The notes under the pieces are model-generated. The model saw only the letters and a list, made by a program, of their open reading frames with translations. It ran no database searches and was not told where the DNA came from. This document shows, piece by piece, positions 37,323 to 46,070 of a stretch of DNA of 64,000 bases (the first letter of the stretch is position 1; the number at the start of each line of letters is the position of its first letter). Position numbers and translations under genes: made by a program. Origin of the DNA: Rhodobacteraceae bacterium LNNU 3342 (GTDB lineage Bacteria > Pseudomonadota > Alphaproteobacteria > Rhodobacterales > Rhodobacteraceae); contig VUAW01000001.1 of assembly GCA_008711135.1 (NCBI GenBank), positions 434,001-498,000 of the forward strand, written 5' to 3'.

Positions 37323-38171
37323 ATGCAGGACGATCCGAAGACGCTGGTTTCAACAGACTGGCTTGCCGCACATCTGCGGGACCCGGACCTGCGGGTACTC
37401 GACGCGTCGTGGTATCTGCCCGACGCGGGCCGCGACGCCAAAGCGGAATACGCGGCAGGCCACATCCCCGGCGCACGCTTCTTCGACATTGACGAGATTT
37501 CGGACAATCGCTCTGCCCTTCCCCACACCGTTCCCCCAGTCGAAAAGTTCATGAGCCGGATGCGCGCCATGGGCGTCGGCGACGGCCATCAGGTGGTGGT
37601 CTATGACGGCGCAGGGCTGTTTTCCGCGGCCCGCGTCTGGTGGATGTTCCGGCTGATGGGCAAGACCGACATCGCCGTGCTGGACGGCGGCCTGCCCAAG
37701 TGGAAGGCCGAGGGACGCCCGCTGGAGGACACGCCCCCCCTGATCCGCGACCGGCACATGACGATCAGCCGGCAGAACCATCTGATCAAGGACGTAACGC
37801 AAGTGGCCGCCGCGTCCAAGCTGGGCGATCACGAAATCATCGACGCGCGGTCCCCTTCCCGGTTTCGCGGCGATGCGCCGGAACCACGGCCCGGCCTGCG
37901 GGCAGGCCACATTCCCGGCTCACGCAATGTGCATTATGCCAGCCTGCTGGATTCCGACGGCACGATGAAGGATACCGCGGCGCTGCGCGAGGTTTTCGCA
38001 TTCGCAGGCGTTGATCTGGCAAAGCCTGTCATCACCACCTGCGGGTCGGGGGTGACGGCCGCGATCCTCAGCCTGGCACTGGAACGGATGGGGCATCGGG
38101 ACCACGCGCTGTACGACGGCTCCTGGGCCGAATGGGGAATGTATGACGACCTGAAGGTCGAGAAAGGCTGA
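37323..38171 (+). CDS. sseA: 3-mercaptopyruvate sulfurtransferase
   Basis: A 282-residue protein of two rhodanese domains (about 8-135 and 160-280). Active-site loop CGSGVTA near residue 239 is the mercaptopyruvate type (rhodaneses that use thiosulfate have CRKGVT). LDASWYLPDAGR and AGHIPGARFFDIDEIS are family blocks. GGAGG is placed six bases before ATG 37323. The following aminotransferase starts two bases after its stop, and that enzyme could supply mercaptopyruvate from cysteine. Confidence 0.93.
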   Translation: MQDDPKTLVSTDWLAAHLRDPDLRVLDASWYLPDAGRDAKAEYAAGHIPGARFFDIDEISDNRSALPHTVPPVEKFMSRMRAMGVGDGHQVVVYDGAGLFSAARVWWMFRLMGKTDIAVLDGGLPKWKAEGRPLEDTPPLIRDRHMTISRQNHLIKDVTQVAAASKLGDHEIIDARSPSRFRGDAPEPRPGLRAGHIPGSRNVHYASLLDSDGTMKDTAALREVFAFAGVDLAKPVITTCGSGVTAAILSLALERMGHRDHALYDGSWAEWGMYDDLKVEKG

Positions 38172-38173
38172 CG

Positions 38174-39355
38174 ATGTTCGAGACGCTGACACCGCAAGCG
38201 CCTGACAAGATCATCCGCCTGATGCAGATGTTCCGCGACGATCCCCGCCTGGGCAAAATCGACCTGGGCGTCGGTGTCTGGCGCAACGCGGCCGGGCAGA
38301 CCCCGGTGATGGCCGCCGTGAAGGACGCCGAGCGCCGGATCATCGAGACGCAGGAGAGCAAATCCTATATCGGGCTGGCCGGCGACGTGGGCTTCCTGTC
38401 AGCCATGGCCGACCTGCTGCTGGGCGATGCGGCGGGGGCCGTGCGCTGGGCTGCGGTGGCGACGCCGGGCGGCACGGCCGCCGTGCGGCAGGCGCTGGAA
38501 CTTGTCCGCCTTGCGCGGCCAGAAGCGACGGTCTGGATCAGCACCCCCACTTGGCCCAACCACCCGGCGCTGATCGACACGGTCGGGCTGCAGCGGCGCG
38601 ACTATCGCTATTATGACGCAAAAACTGGTGGGGTGGACCGGGCGGGCATGCTGGCCGATCTGGCGCAGGCGGCACCCGGCGACGTGGTGCTGCTGCACGG
38701 CTGCTGCCACAATCCCACCGGCGCCGACCTGACGCCCGCCGATTGGGAGGATATCGCGTCCCTTCTGGCCGAACGGGGCGCGGTGCCGTTCATCGACATG
38801 GCTTACCAAGGATTTGGCGCTGGGCTCGAAGGGGACGCGGCCGGGCTGCGCCTGATCGCCGCCCGCCTGCCAGAGGTGCTGATCGCGGCAAGCTGCTCCA
38901 AGAACTTCGGCCTTTACCGCGAACGTGCCGGGCTGGTGATGGCGCTGTGCCCGGACGATGGTATCTGTGACACGCTTCAGGGCACGCTGGCGTGGCTCAA
39001 CCGTCAGAACTTCGCCTTTCCGCCTGATCACGGCGCCCGGGTGGTGACCACGATCCTGACTGACGCCGACCTGCGGGCCAACTGGCGGCAAGAGCTTGGG
39101 TCGATGCGCCAGTCGATGATGCGCAACCGTGCGGCGCTGACACAGGCGCTGCGGGATGCAACCGGATCGGACCGATTTGGCTTCCTTGCTGGGCACCAGG
39201 GGATGTTCTCGCTCATCGGGCTGGATGAACCCACGGTCGCGCGGCTGCGGACGGAACACGGGATCTACCTGATCGACGACGGGCGGATGAACATCGCAGG
39301 CCTGACCGACAGCACGATCCCCGTTGTGGCCGAGGCCGTGGCGGCCTCGATCTGA
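38174..39355 (+). CDS. Aromatic amino acid/aspartate transaminase, class I PLP
   Basis: A 393-residue class Ia aminotransferase. NPTG in CCHNPTGADLT, the PLP lysine in ASCSKNFGLYRERAG (near residue 247) and the C-terminal Arg in DDGRMNIAGL match TyrB/AspC. Which amino acid it prefers is unclear; the TyrB-like DLGVGVWRNAAGQTPV is shared by both. It directly follows sseA. Confidence 0.9.
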   Translation: MFETLTPQAPDKIIRLMQMFRDDPRLGKIDLGVGVWRNAAGQTPVMAAVKDAERRIIETQESKSYIGLAGDVGFLSAMADLLLGDAAGAVRWAAVATPGGTAAVRQALELVRLARPEATVWISTPTWPNHPALIDTVGLQRRDYRYYDAKTGGVDRAGMLADLAQAAPGDVVLLHGCCHNPTGADLTPADWEDIASLLAERGAVPFIDMAYQGFGAGLEGDAAGLRLIAARLPEVLIAASCSKNFGLYRERAGLVMALCPDDGICDTLQGTLAWLNRQNFAFPPDHGARVVTTILTDADLRANWRQELGSMRQSMMRNRAALTQALRDATGSDRFGFLAGHQGMFSLIGLDEPTVARLRTEHGIYLIDDGRMNIAGLTDSTIPVVAEAVAASI

Positions 39356-39358
39356 CGC

Positions 39359-39385
39359 AAAAAGCCCGGACCTTGCGGTCCGGGC
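39359..39385. terminator. Terminator between the aminotransferase gene and amtB
   Basis: Nine-base perfect stem GCCCGGACC / GGTCCGGGC with a TTGC loop; five A's on the left give a T-run on the minus strand, so it terminates amtB well and may also stop the plus-strand operon. Confidence 0.85.
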
Positions 39386-39412
39386 CAGTGCGTGGCTGAC
39401 AGGAAGGAAAAA

Positions 39413-40756
39413 TCAGCCCTTGGAAAAGTCGGGATAGGCTTCCATCCCCAGCTCCGCCATGTCGAGCCCGTTGATCTCGGCCTCTTGATCCGGACGCAGG
39501 CCCATGACAGCACGCAGGATCAGCCAGACCACGGCCGAGGTGATCGTCACGAAGATCCCCGTCGCGATGATGCCGGTCAGCTGGGCGCCGATCGTCGTAT
39601 CACCATTCGACAGAACCACCGCCAGCGTGCCCCAGATCCCGCAGAGCAGGTGCACCGGGATTGCGCCAACCACATCGTCGATCCGCAGGCGGTCAAGCAT
39701 CGGCACCGCAAAGACCACGATGATGCCGCCAATCCCGCCGATGATGGTTGCAAGGCCCAAGCTGGGGGTCAGCGGTTCCGCGGTGATCGAAACAAGCCCG
39801 GCCAGCGCACCGTTCAGGATCATCGTCAGGTCCGGCTTGCGGAACAGGACGGTGGTCAGGATCAGCGCGGCGATCGCGCCACCTGCTGCCGCGGCATTGG
39901 TGTTGGCCATGATCCGCGAGATGTCTGCCACATCGCCAATGGTGCCCATCGCCAGTTGCGACGCGCCGTTGAATCCGAACCAGCCCAGCCACAGGATGAA
40001 CATGCCTAGCGTCGCCAGCGCAAGGTTCGAACCCGGCATCGGCACGACGCGCCCGTCGCGGTAGCGGCCGATCCGCGGCCCGATGATCAGCGCCCCGGTC
40101 AGCGCCGCCCAGCCGCCGGCGGAATGAACGAGCGTCGAGCCGGCGAAGTCCGAGAAGCCCACCTCGTCCAGCCAGCCGCCGCCCCAGGTCCAGGATGCCT
40201 GGATCGGATAGATCAGCGCGGTCAGCACGATGATGAAGACCAGGAAAGAGCCCAGCTTGACCCGTTCCGCCACCGTGCCCGACACGATCGAGGCGGTAGT
40301 GGCGCAGAACATCAGCTGGAAGAAGAAGTCCGAGCCGGTAGAGGCATAGGTCACGTCGTCAGCCTCGGCCCCGGTGATGCCCACGGCTTCCAGCACGGCA
40401 GTGCCGATGGCGCCCAGCCAGCCCGGCACCATCCAGCCGTCGCCGGGATACATCAGCCCATAGCCGATCAGGTAGTAGAAGAACGATGCGAGCGAAAACA
40501 GCGCGACGTTCTTGGTCAGCTGCATCGCCACGTTCTTGGACCGCACCAGCCCGGCTTCGAGCATGGCAAAGCCCGCGGCCATCCAGAACACCAGCATGCC
40601 GCCGATCAGGAGCAGCAGGCTGTTGAAGATGAAGACCATTTCCGTGTTCAGCGCCGCAACCGAATCGGCGTCAGGGGCGGCAGCCTCCTGCGCAAGCCCA
40701 AGGCCCGGAACAGCGGCAAGCGCCGCCCCCAGAACCAGTTGTTGTGCGAATTTCAT
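39413..40756 (-). CDS. amtB: Ammonium transporter
   Basis: A 447-residue ammonia channel with a cleavable signal peptide (residues 1-22) and about 11 membrane helices. ASTGSDFFFQLMFCATTASIVSG-type pore segments, HSAGGWAALTGALIIGPRIG with a pore His, and HLLCGIWGT with the second pore His are all present. ATG 40756 gives MKFAQQ; a TTG just upstream is unlikely. glnK lies 30 bases upstream on the same strand; GlnK plugs the channel when nitrogen is plentiful. Confidence 0.94.
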   Translation of the reverse strand: MKFAQQLVLGAALAAVPGLGLAQEAAAPDADSVAALNTEMVFIFNSLLLLIGGMLVFWMAAGFAMLEAGLVRSKNVAMQLTKNVALFSLASFFYYLIGYGLMYPGDGWMVPGWLGAIGTAVLEAVGITGAEADDVTYASTGSDFFFQLMFCATTASIVSGTVAERVKLGSFLVFIIVLTALIYPIQASWTWGGGWLDEVGFSDFAGSTLVHSAGGWAALTGALIIGPRIGRYRDGRVVPMPGSNLALATLGMFILWLGWFGFNGASQLAMGTIGDVADISRIMANTNAAAAGGAIAALILTTVLFRKPDLTMILNGALAGLVSITAEPLTPSLGLATIIGGIGGIIVVFAVPMLDRLRIDDVVGAIPVHLLCGIWGTLAVVLSNGDTTIGAQLTGIIATGIFVTITSAVVWLILRAVMGLRPDQEAEINGLDMAELGMEAYPDFSKG

Positions 40757-40786
40757 CAATCTGTTCCCTCTTCAGTTGCGGCCGCG

Positions 40787-41125
40787 TCAAAGCGCGTCGT
40801 CATTCATTTCGCCGGTCCGCACCCGCACGGCCTGTTCCAGGTCCAGCACGAAGATCTTTCCGTCGCCGATCTTGTCGGTCTTGGCGGTTTTCTGGATGGT
40901 ATCGACAACCTGGTCGGCCATGGCCGAGCTGACGGCAATTTCCAGCTTGACCTTGGGGACGAAGTTCACGGCATATTCGGCACCCCGATAGATTTCGGTA
41001 TGGCCGGACTGCGACCCGAAGCCCTTGATTTCAGTCACCATCATGCCCCGCACGCCGATGGCGGTCAGTGCTTCACGGACCTCTTCCAGCTTGAACGGCT
41101 TGATCGCTGCGATGATGAGTTTCAC
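40787..41125 (-). CDS. glnK: Nitrogen regulatory protein P-II
   Basis: A 112-residue P-II signal protein. MKLIIAAIKPFKLEEV at the start, the T-loop with Tyr51 in RGAEYAVNFVPK (uridylylation site) and the B-loop TAKTDKIGDGKIFV are intact. In the usual pair it binds ATP/ADP and 2-oxoglutarate and closes AmtB. GlnB and GlnK are hard to tell apart; the amtB neighbour makes GlnK likely. Its upstream region has two TTTTGCACAT copies 11 bases apart. Confidence 0.94.
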   Translation of the reverse strand: MKLIIAAIKPFKLEEVREALTAIGVRGMMVTEIKGFGSQSGHTEIYRGAEYAVNFVPKVKLEIAVSSAMADQVVDTIQKTAKTDKIGDGKIFVLDLEQAVRVRTGEMNDDAL

Positions 41126-41242
41126 ATCCTACCCCTTCATTCCTCAGGTGCCCTTGCGGCTGGCGCCACAGGAAGGAGAAGGCGCCCCAAAAGCGTGGCA
41201 GGACAAGAAAACGGGCAAGGATTGGGCACTTCCGGCGCCCGG

Positions 41243-41263
41243 TTTTGCACATTTTTTGCACAT
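41243..41263. repeat. Direct repeat TTTTGCACAT x2 in the glnK-pbp control region
   Basis: Two identical TTTTGCACAT copies start 11 bases apart (41243 and 41254), one helical turn, in the divergent gap between glnK and the penicillin-binding protein gene. GCAC half-sites occur in NtrC enhancers, but those are inverted, so the factor is unknown. Confidence 0.45.
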
Positions 41264-41380
41264 CTTGCTGGTGAAGATGAAAATTTGGGCAGACGATAAA
41301 CCGAATCGTGAAGCCTTGTTGCTCCACATTCCGGTTGTGTCGCGATAGGATGGCGCAAAGCAGGAAATGCGGGCAGTCAC

Positions 41381-43597
41381 ATGAATGGGTCGGGCAGAGG
41401 CAAGCCACCGCTGGTGGCAGAGCGGCGCTATGGCGCGCAGCAGGCGCAGCGAAAGGCGCAGGCCACTCCGCCGAAGGGCAGTGAGTCTGGTGGACGCACC
41501 CGCAAACCCGCGCCGCGCAAACCCCGGGGGAATATCCTGACCCGCATGATCGGCGGGCTGTTCCGGCTGGTGTTCCGCATGGTCTGGGGCGTCACGTGGC
41601 GGCTTGGGGCCGTCGTGGGGCTGATCCTTGGGCTGGCGACCTTCTATTACTACTCGACCCTGCCGCCGGTCACGGCGCTGCTGGACGGGCGCAGCCGCGG
41701 GTCGGTTACCCTTCTGGATCACCAGGGGCAGGTATTTGCCTGGCGCGGTGAAACCTTTGGCGGCCAGATCACGGTAGACAATGTCTCGCCCCATCTGAAG
41801 CACGCGGTTGTGGCGACCGAGGATCGCCGCTTCTACCAGCATTTCGGCATCAGCCCCCGCGGCATTGCCGGCGCCATTCGCATCAACATCAGCGAGGGGC
41901 GCAGCCCCCTGTCCGGCAACGGCGGTTCGACCATCACCCAGCAGGTGGCCAAGCTGCTGTGCCTTGGCCAGCCCTATGACCGCAGCTCCGGCCAGACCGA
42001 GGCGGAGTATGAGGCCGAGTGCCGCGCCTCGTCGATCTGGCGGAAGGTCAAGGAAGTACCCTACTCGCTGGCGATGGAGGCAAAGTACACCAAGGACGAG
42101 ATCCTGACGATCTACCTGAACCGGGCGTATCTGGGCGCCGGCGCCCGCGGGTTCGAAGCGGCGGCCCAGCGCTATTTCGGCAAGTCCGCGAACCAGGTGA
42201 ACCCGTCCGAGGCCGCGATGCTGGCAGGGCTTCTGGTCGCGCCCTCTTACTACGCGCCGACGCGCAGCCTGGAACGGGCGCAAGGTCGGGCGAACGTGAT
42301 CCTGGGCCTGATGGCCGAACAGGGGTACCTGACGAACGCCCAGATGGCCGAGGCGCGCAATGCCCCTGCCCGCCTGTCAGAGGCGGCGGAGGCCCGCGCC
42401 GGTGGCTATTTCGCCGACTGGGTCATGGAAAGCGGCCCGTCCTTCCTGACTCGCGAAACGACCGAGGACGTGGTGGTCCGCACCACGCTTGATCAGCGCG
42501 TGCAGCGTGCGGCCGAATCCGCGCTGGCCCATGTCTTTGAAACCAAGGTGCGTGAAGGATCCGAGGCGCAAGCGGCCATCGTGGTTATGTCGGCCGATGG
42601 GGCCGTGCGGGCTATGGTTGGCGGGCGCAAGACGCAGGTTTCCGGCGCCTTCAACCGGGCAACACAGGCGCTGCGCCAGACGGGGTCGAGCTTCAAGCCC
42701 TTCGTCTATGCGGCGGCGATGGATCTTGGCTACCACCCCAGCGACTGGGTCGAGGACTCGCCGCTGACGCTGAACATTCCCGGTTCGGGCGCCTGGTCCC
42801 CCAAGAACTACACCAACGACTTCAAGGGCCCCGTGACCCTGACCGAGGCGTTCAAGCATTCGCTCAACATCCCGGCGGTGCGGGTTTCGGAAAGCGTGGG
42901 GCGGGACAACGTGCGCAAAGTTGCAGCGGCCTTTGGCATCAACAGCACCATGGCGCAGGGCCCGGCGCTCGCGCTTGGCACGTCCGAGGCGACGCTGGTC
43001 GAGATGACGGGCGCCTATGCAGGCCTGCTGAACGGCGGGAACGCAGTGCGCCCCTATGGCCTTGTGGAGCTGCGGCTTGCGGGGGAAGACCAGCCGCTTA
43101 TGGGGCAGGACGGCGGCATCCAGAACCGCGTCATCACGGAACGTGCCGCGCACCTGACCACCTACATGATGCGCGAAGTCATCGAGTCCGGCACCGGCAC
43201 CCGCGCCAAGCTTCCCGACCGCGAAGCCGCGGGCAAGACGGGCACAACCTCTGCCGCGCGCGACGCGTGGTTCATCGGCTTCACGGCGGATTACGTCGCG
43301 GGCGTCTGGATGGGCTATGACAACAACACGCCGCTGAACGGGGTGACGGGGGGGGGGCTGCCTGCCGACATCTGGCGTGAGGTGATGATCCGCGTGCACC
43401 AAGGCCTGCCCGCGCGCCCGCTTCCGCTGGAGGTGCCGCCGCCGCCGGTGCCGCTGAACGTCGTGGTCCAGCAGCACACGGGGCAGGCGCCCGCCCAACC
43501 TCAATCGCAGCCCCAGCCTCAACCGCAACCGCACCCCGCGGAAAGCGCGATCGACCAGGTCCTGCGCGAGGTTCTGGGGACGTTCCTGCCGAACTAG
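41381..43597 (+). CDS. Class A penicillin-binding protein 1 (bifunctional)
   Basis: A 738-residue peptidoglycan glycosyltransferase/transpeptidase. A basic cytoplasmic tail and a membrane helix (about 74-93) precede the GT51 domain, whose catalytic Glu147 is in ATEDRRFYQHFG, with GGSTITQQVAK after it. The transpeptidase has S436-S-F-K439, S494-L-N496 and K619-T-G. The C terminus ends in a Pro/Gln repeat (QPQPQPQP) and a short helix. It is smaller than E. coli PBP1a and closer to PBP1-like PbpC/Z types. Converges with the MlaC-like gene (4-base overlap). Confidence 0.93.
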   Translation: MNGSGRGKPPLVAERRYGAQQAQRKAQATPPKGSESGGRTRKPAPRKPRGNILTRMIGGLFRLVFRMVWGVTWRLGAVVGLILGLATFYYYSTLPPVTALLDGRSRGSVTLLDHQGQVFAWRGETFGGQITVDNVSPHLKHAVVATEDRRFYQHFGISPRGIAGAIRINISEGRSPLSGNGGSTITQQVAKLLCLGQPYDRSSGQTEAEYEAECRASSIWRKVKEVPYSLAMEAKYTKDEILTIYLNRAYLGAGARGFEAAAQRYFGKSANQVNPSEAAMLAGLLVAPSYYAPTRSLERAQGRANVILGLMAEQGYLTNAQMAEARNAPARLSEAAEARAGGYFADWVMESGPSFLTRETTEDVVVRTTLDQRVQRAAESALAHVFETKVREGSEAQAAIVVMSADGAVRAMVGGRKTQVSGAFNRATQALRQTGSSFKPFVYAAAMDLGYHPSDWVEDSPLTLNIPGSGAWSPKNYTNDFKGPVTLTEAFKHSLNIPAVRVSESVGRDNVRKVAAAFGINSTMAQGPALALGTSEATLVEMTGAYAGLLNGGNAVRPYGLVELRLAGEDQPLMGQDGGIQNRVITERAAHLTTYMMREVIESGTGTRAKLPDREAAGKTGTTSAARDAWFIGFTADYVAGVWMGYDNNTPLNGVTGGGLPADIWREVMIRVHQGLPARPLPLEVPPPPVPLNVVVQQHTGQAPAQPQSQPQPQPQPHPAESAIDQVLREVLGTFLPN

Positions 43598-44175
43598 CCG
43601 CCCAGGCTGCGCGTCACGGCGGACAGATCGCCGCCGTGACGCGACATCAGGTCTTCGACCTGGACGCGGCCCAGGGCGAGCATGTTTTCCTGATCCAGAA
43701 TGACATTGAAGAATCGCATCTGGCCGCTGCGGTCCGAAACGTGCCAGACGAGCCTGCCTGACGCGCCGCTTCCGGCGGCAAGTCGGGCCACAACTTCGTG
43801 ATAGCTGCGGACCGGCCGCACCTCGCCCAGCGAAATCCGCCCCCCCGCGAAAGGCTGCAGGCGCCGGGCGAGTTCAGTCGCCATCTGCGCAGTGCAGGCG
43901 CGCGCAAAGGCACGCATGGCAGCGGGATCGGCCGTCTGGGCGCGGCTGGCCAGCACCGCCTGCGCTATAACGCTGGCGTCCGCGTGGTCGGCGAAAAGGG
44001 CCCGTAGCGCAGGTTCAAGCGAATTGCCGCCAAAGGCATCGGCCAGACGGGCAATCATCCGCTCGCCCAGTGCCCGGGCGCTTGCCTCGGCCTGCGCCAC
44101 GGCATATCCGGGCGCCAACACGGCTGCTCCCGATGCAGCGAGCAGCCACCGGCGCGTCTGGTTGACCGATTTCAT
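43594..44175 (-). CDS. MlaC/Ttg2D-like phospholipid-binding exported protein
   Basis: A 193-residue protein with a twin-arginine-like leader (TRRWLLAAS, hydrophobic 10-27, cleavage near AVA). The mature domain has the MlaC pattern: FADHADASVIAQAVL, then FARACTAQMATELARR, VARLAAGSGASGRLVWHV and DLMSRHGGDLSAV at the end. MlaC carries phospholipids across the periplasm between Mla complexes. No mlaA, B, D, E or F gene is nearby. It is divergent from the type I secretion genes. Confidence 0.8.
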   Translation of the reverse strand: MKSVNQTRRWLLAASGAAVLAPGYAVAQAEASARALGERMIARLADAFGGNSLEPALRALFADHADASVIAQAVLASRAQTADPAAMRAFARACTAQMATELARRLQPFAGGRISLGEVRPVRSYHEVVARLAAGSGASGRLVWHVSDRSGQMRFFNVILDQENMLALGRVQVEDLMSRHGGDLSAVTRSLGG

Positions 44176-44216
44176 GTCGCGATCTCCAGAACCGTTGAAT
44201 TTCGTGCGAACATGAC

Positions 44217-44255
44217 CGTTAATCATCCTTAACGATTTATTCAGAAGTTTCTGAA
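44217..44255. promoter_or_regulatory. Two dyad-symmetric elements upstream of the secretion genes
   Basis: CGTTAA-tcatcc-TTAACG (44217-44234) and TTCAGAA-gt-TTCTGAA (44240-44255) are both perfect inverted repeats, six bases apart, in the divergent gap. The first contains TTAA-N6-TTAA, close to but one base shorter than the CtrA box TTAA-N7-TTAA. Confidence 0.45.
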
Positions 44256-44333
44256 AAAGACTAGCACGCGAACTCGCAGAGGAAGCGAAGCGATGCAAGC
44301 CCCGAACGCCCCCACCAACGCAGGACCCGTCAC

Positions 44334-46070
44334 ATGAGACGCCAGGAAACAGCCGCCGGGCTGGAAGAACTCCGCGCGATCCGCAGCGAGAGCCGCGCGC
44401 TCTTCGGCGCGGCCTTCGTGTTCAGCATCTTTGTCAACCTTTTGATGCTGACAGGGCCGCTTTTCATGCTTCAGGTTTATGACCGGGTGCTGTCAAGCCG
44501 GTCCGAACCCACGCTGCTCGCGCTCTCGGCGCTGGTGGTTTTCCTGTTCCTGATCATGGGCCTGCTGGACTATGCCCGCGGGCGGATCATGTCCCGCATC
44601 GGCGCCCGGTTCCAGGACCGGCTGGACCGCCGGGTGTTTTCAGCCGCGCTCCGCCGGATGGGAGAGGCTCCGAACGATCCCGCCGCCAGCGCCGCGCAGG
44701 CGGACCTGGAGTCGGTTCAACGCTTCATCGCCTCGCCCGTGCTGATCGCCATCTTCGACGTTCCGTGGACCCCGATCTTCGCCGCGGCGATCTTCCTGTT
44801 CCACCCCACGCTGGGCATGCTCGCGCTGGCAGGTGGCGTGTTGCTGATCGCGCTGACGCTGGTGAACCAGCGAATCACGCGCGAGGGGGCTGCCAATTCC
44901 GCCCGTGCCGGCATCGTCGCCGAGCGCTTCGCCAACCAGATCAAGTCCGAGGCCGAGATCGTCCAGAGCCTCGGGATGCGTGGCGCGGCCTTTGACCGCT
45001 GGCAGCAGGCCCGTGGCCTTGCCCTGCGCGGCAACGTGGCCGTCGGCGACCGGGCTGCGGTGGTCAGCGTCACCACCAAGACCTTCCGGCTGTTCCTGCA
45101 GTCGGCAATGCTGGCGCTGGGCGCATGGCTTGTCCTGCACGGAGAGCTGAGCGCAGGCGCGATGATCGCGGGCTCCATCCTCATGGGGCGGGCGCTGGCG
45201 CCGATCGAGTCGGCCATCGGCCAGTGGGGCCTGTTCCAGCGGGCGCAGGAAGGCTGGGGGCGGCTTTCGACCCTGCTTTCCACCATTCCGGACGAGCCGC
45301 GCCGCACCGCGCTGCCGCGCCCCCGCCCCGTGCTGGAGGTGAGCCAGCTGACCGTTGTGCCCCCGGGGGAACAGCAGGCCGCGCTTCGGCTGGTGAGTTT
45401 CCGGGTGGAACCAGGGCAGGCGGTGGGCGTCATCGGCCCCTCTGGCGCCGGGAAGAGCACGCTGGCACGCGCCCTGACGGGGGTGTGGACCCCTGCGGGC
45501 GGCCATGTGCGGCTGGATGGCGCGTCGCTCGATCAATATGAACCGGACGTGCTGGGCCAGTACATCGGCTACCTCCCGCAGCGCGTGACGCTTTTTGACG
45601 GCACGATTGCGGAAAACATCGCCCGGCTTAGCCCAAACCCGGATTCAGAGCAGGTCGTCGCCGCAGCCAAGAAGGCCGCAGCCCATGATCTGATCCTGTC
45701 GCTTCCTGAAGGCTACGATACCCGCGTGTCGGCCGCTGGTGGACGCCTGTCCGGCGGTCAGATCCAACGGATCGGCCTGGCGCGGGCAATGTACGGCAAT
45801 CCTGTCCTTCTGGTGCTGGATGAGCCGAACTCCAACCTCGACAACGACGGTTCGGCCGCGCTGAACACCGCGATCCGCGCCATGAAGGCTGAGGGTGGTT
45901 CCGTTCTCATCATGGCGCATCGTCCGGCGGCGATCCAGGAATGCGACCTTCTTCTGGTACTCGAGGGCGGCACCCGGCGCGCCTTTGGGCCGCGTGACCA
46001 GGTTCTGCGCGAAATGGTGCGCAACCACACGGACATCATTCGCAGTGCCGGCCCCGGAGGTGTGTCATGA
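44334..46070 (+). CDS. Type I secretion ABC transporter permease/ATPase (PrtD family)
   Basis: A 578-residue inner-membrane half-transporter. An N-terminal region with about six helices (40-320) precedes the ATPase: Walker [11 protein letters not shown]-loop near [11 protein letters not shown], signature LSGGQIQR and Walker [14 protein letters not shown]. It lacks the N-terminal C39 peptidase, as in PrtD-type exporters of RTX proteins. Coupled by a four-base overlap to the adaptor gene. No outer-membrane TolC or RTX substrate gene is near. Confidence 0.93.
   Translation: MRRQETAAGLEELRAIRSESRALFGAAFVFSIFVNLLMLTGPLFMLQVYDRVLSSRSEPTLLALSALVVFLFLIMGLLDYARGRIMSRIGARFQDRLDRRVFSAALRRMGEAPNDPAASAAQADLESVQRFIASPVLIAIFDVPWTPIFAAAIFLFHPTLGMLALAGGVLLIALTLVNQRITREGAANSARAGIVAERFANQIKSEAEIVQSLGMRGAAFDRWQQARGLALRGNVAVGDRAAVVSVTTKTFRLFLQSAMLALGAWLVLHGELSAGAMIAGSILMGRALAPIESAIGQWGLFQRAQEGWGRLSTLLSTIPDEPRRTALPRPRPVLEVSQLTVVPPGEQQAALRLVSFRVEPGQAVGVIGPSGAGKSTLARALTGVWTPAGGHVRLDGASLDQYEPDVLGQYIGYLPQRVTLFDGTIAENIARLSPNPDSEQVVAAAKKAAAHDLILSLPEGYDTRVSAAGGRLSGGQIQRIGLARAMYGNPVLLVLDEPNSNLDNDGSAALNTAIRAMKAEGGSVLIMAHRPAAIQECDLLLVLEGGTRRAFGPRDQVLREMVRNHTDIIRSAGPGGVS

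Noticed and set aside
41126-41380. Sigma-54 promoter for glnK
   Set aside because: No TGGCAC-N5-TTGC arrangement on the minus strand in this gap.
43498-43545. Pro/Gln codon run at the end of the PBP gene as a tandem repeat locus
   Set aside because: The units are imperfect and short; low-complexity C-terminal tails are common in this family.
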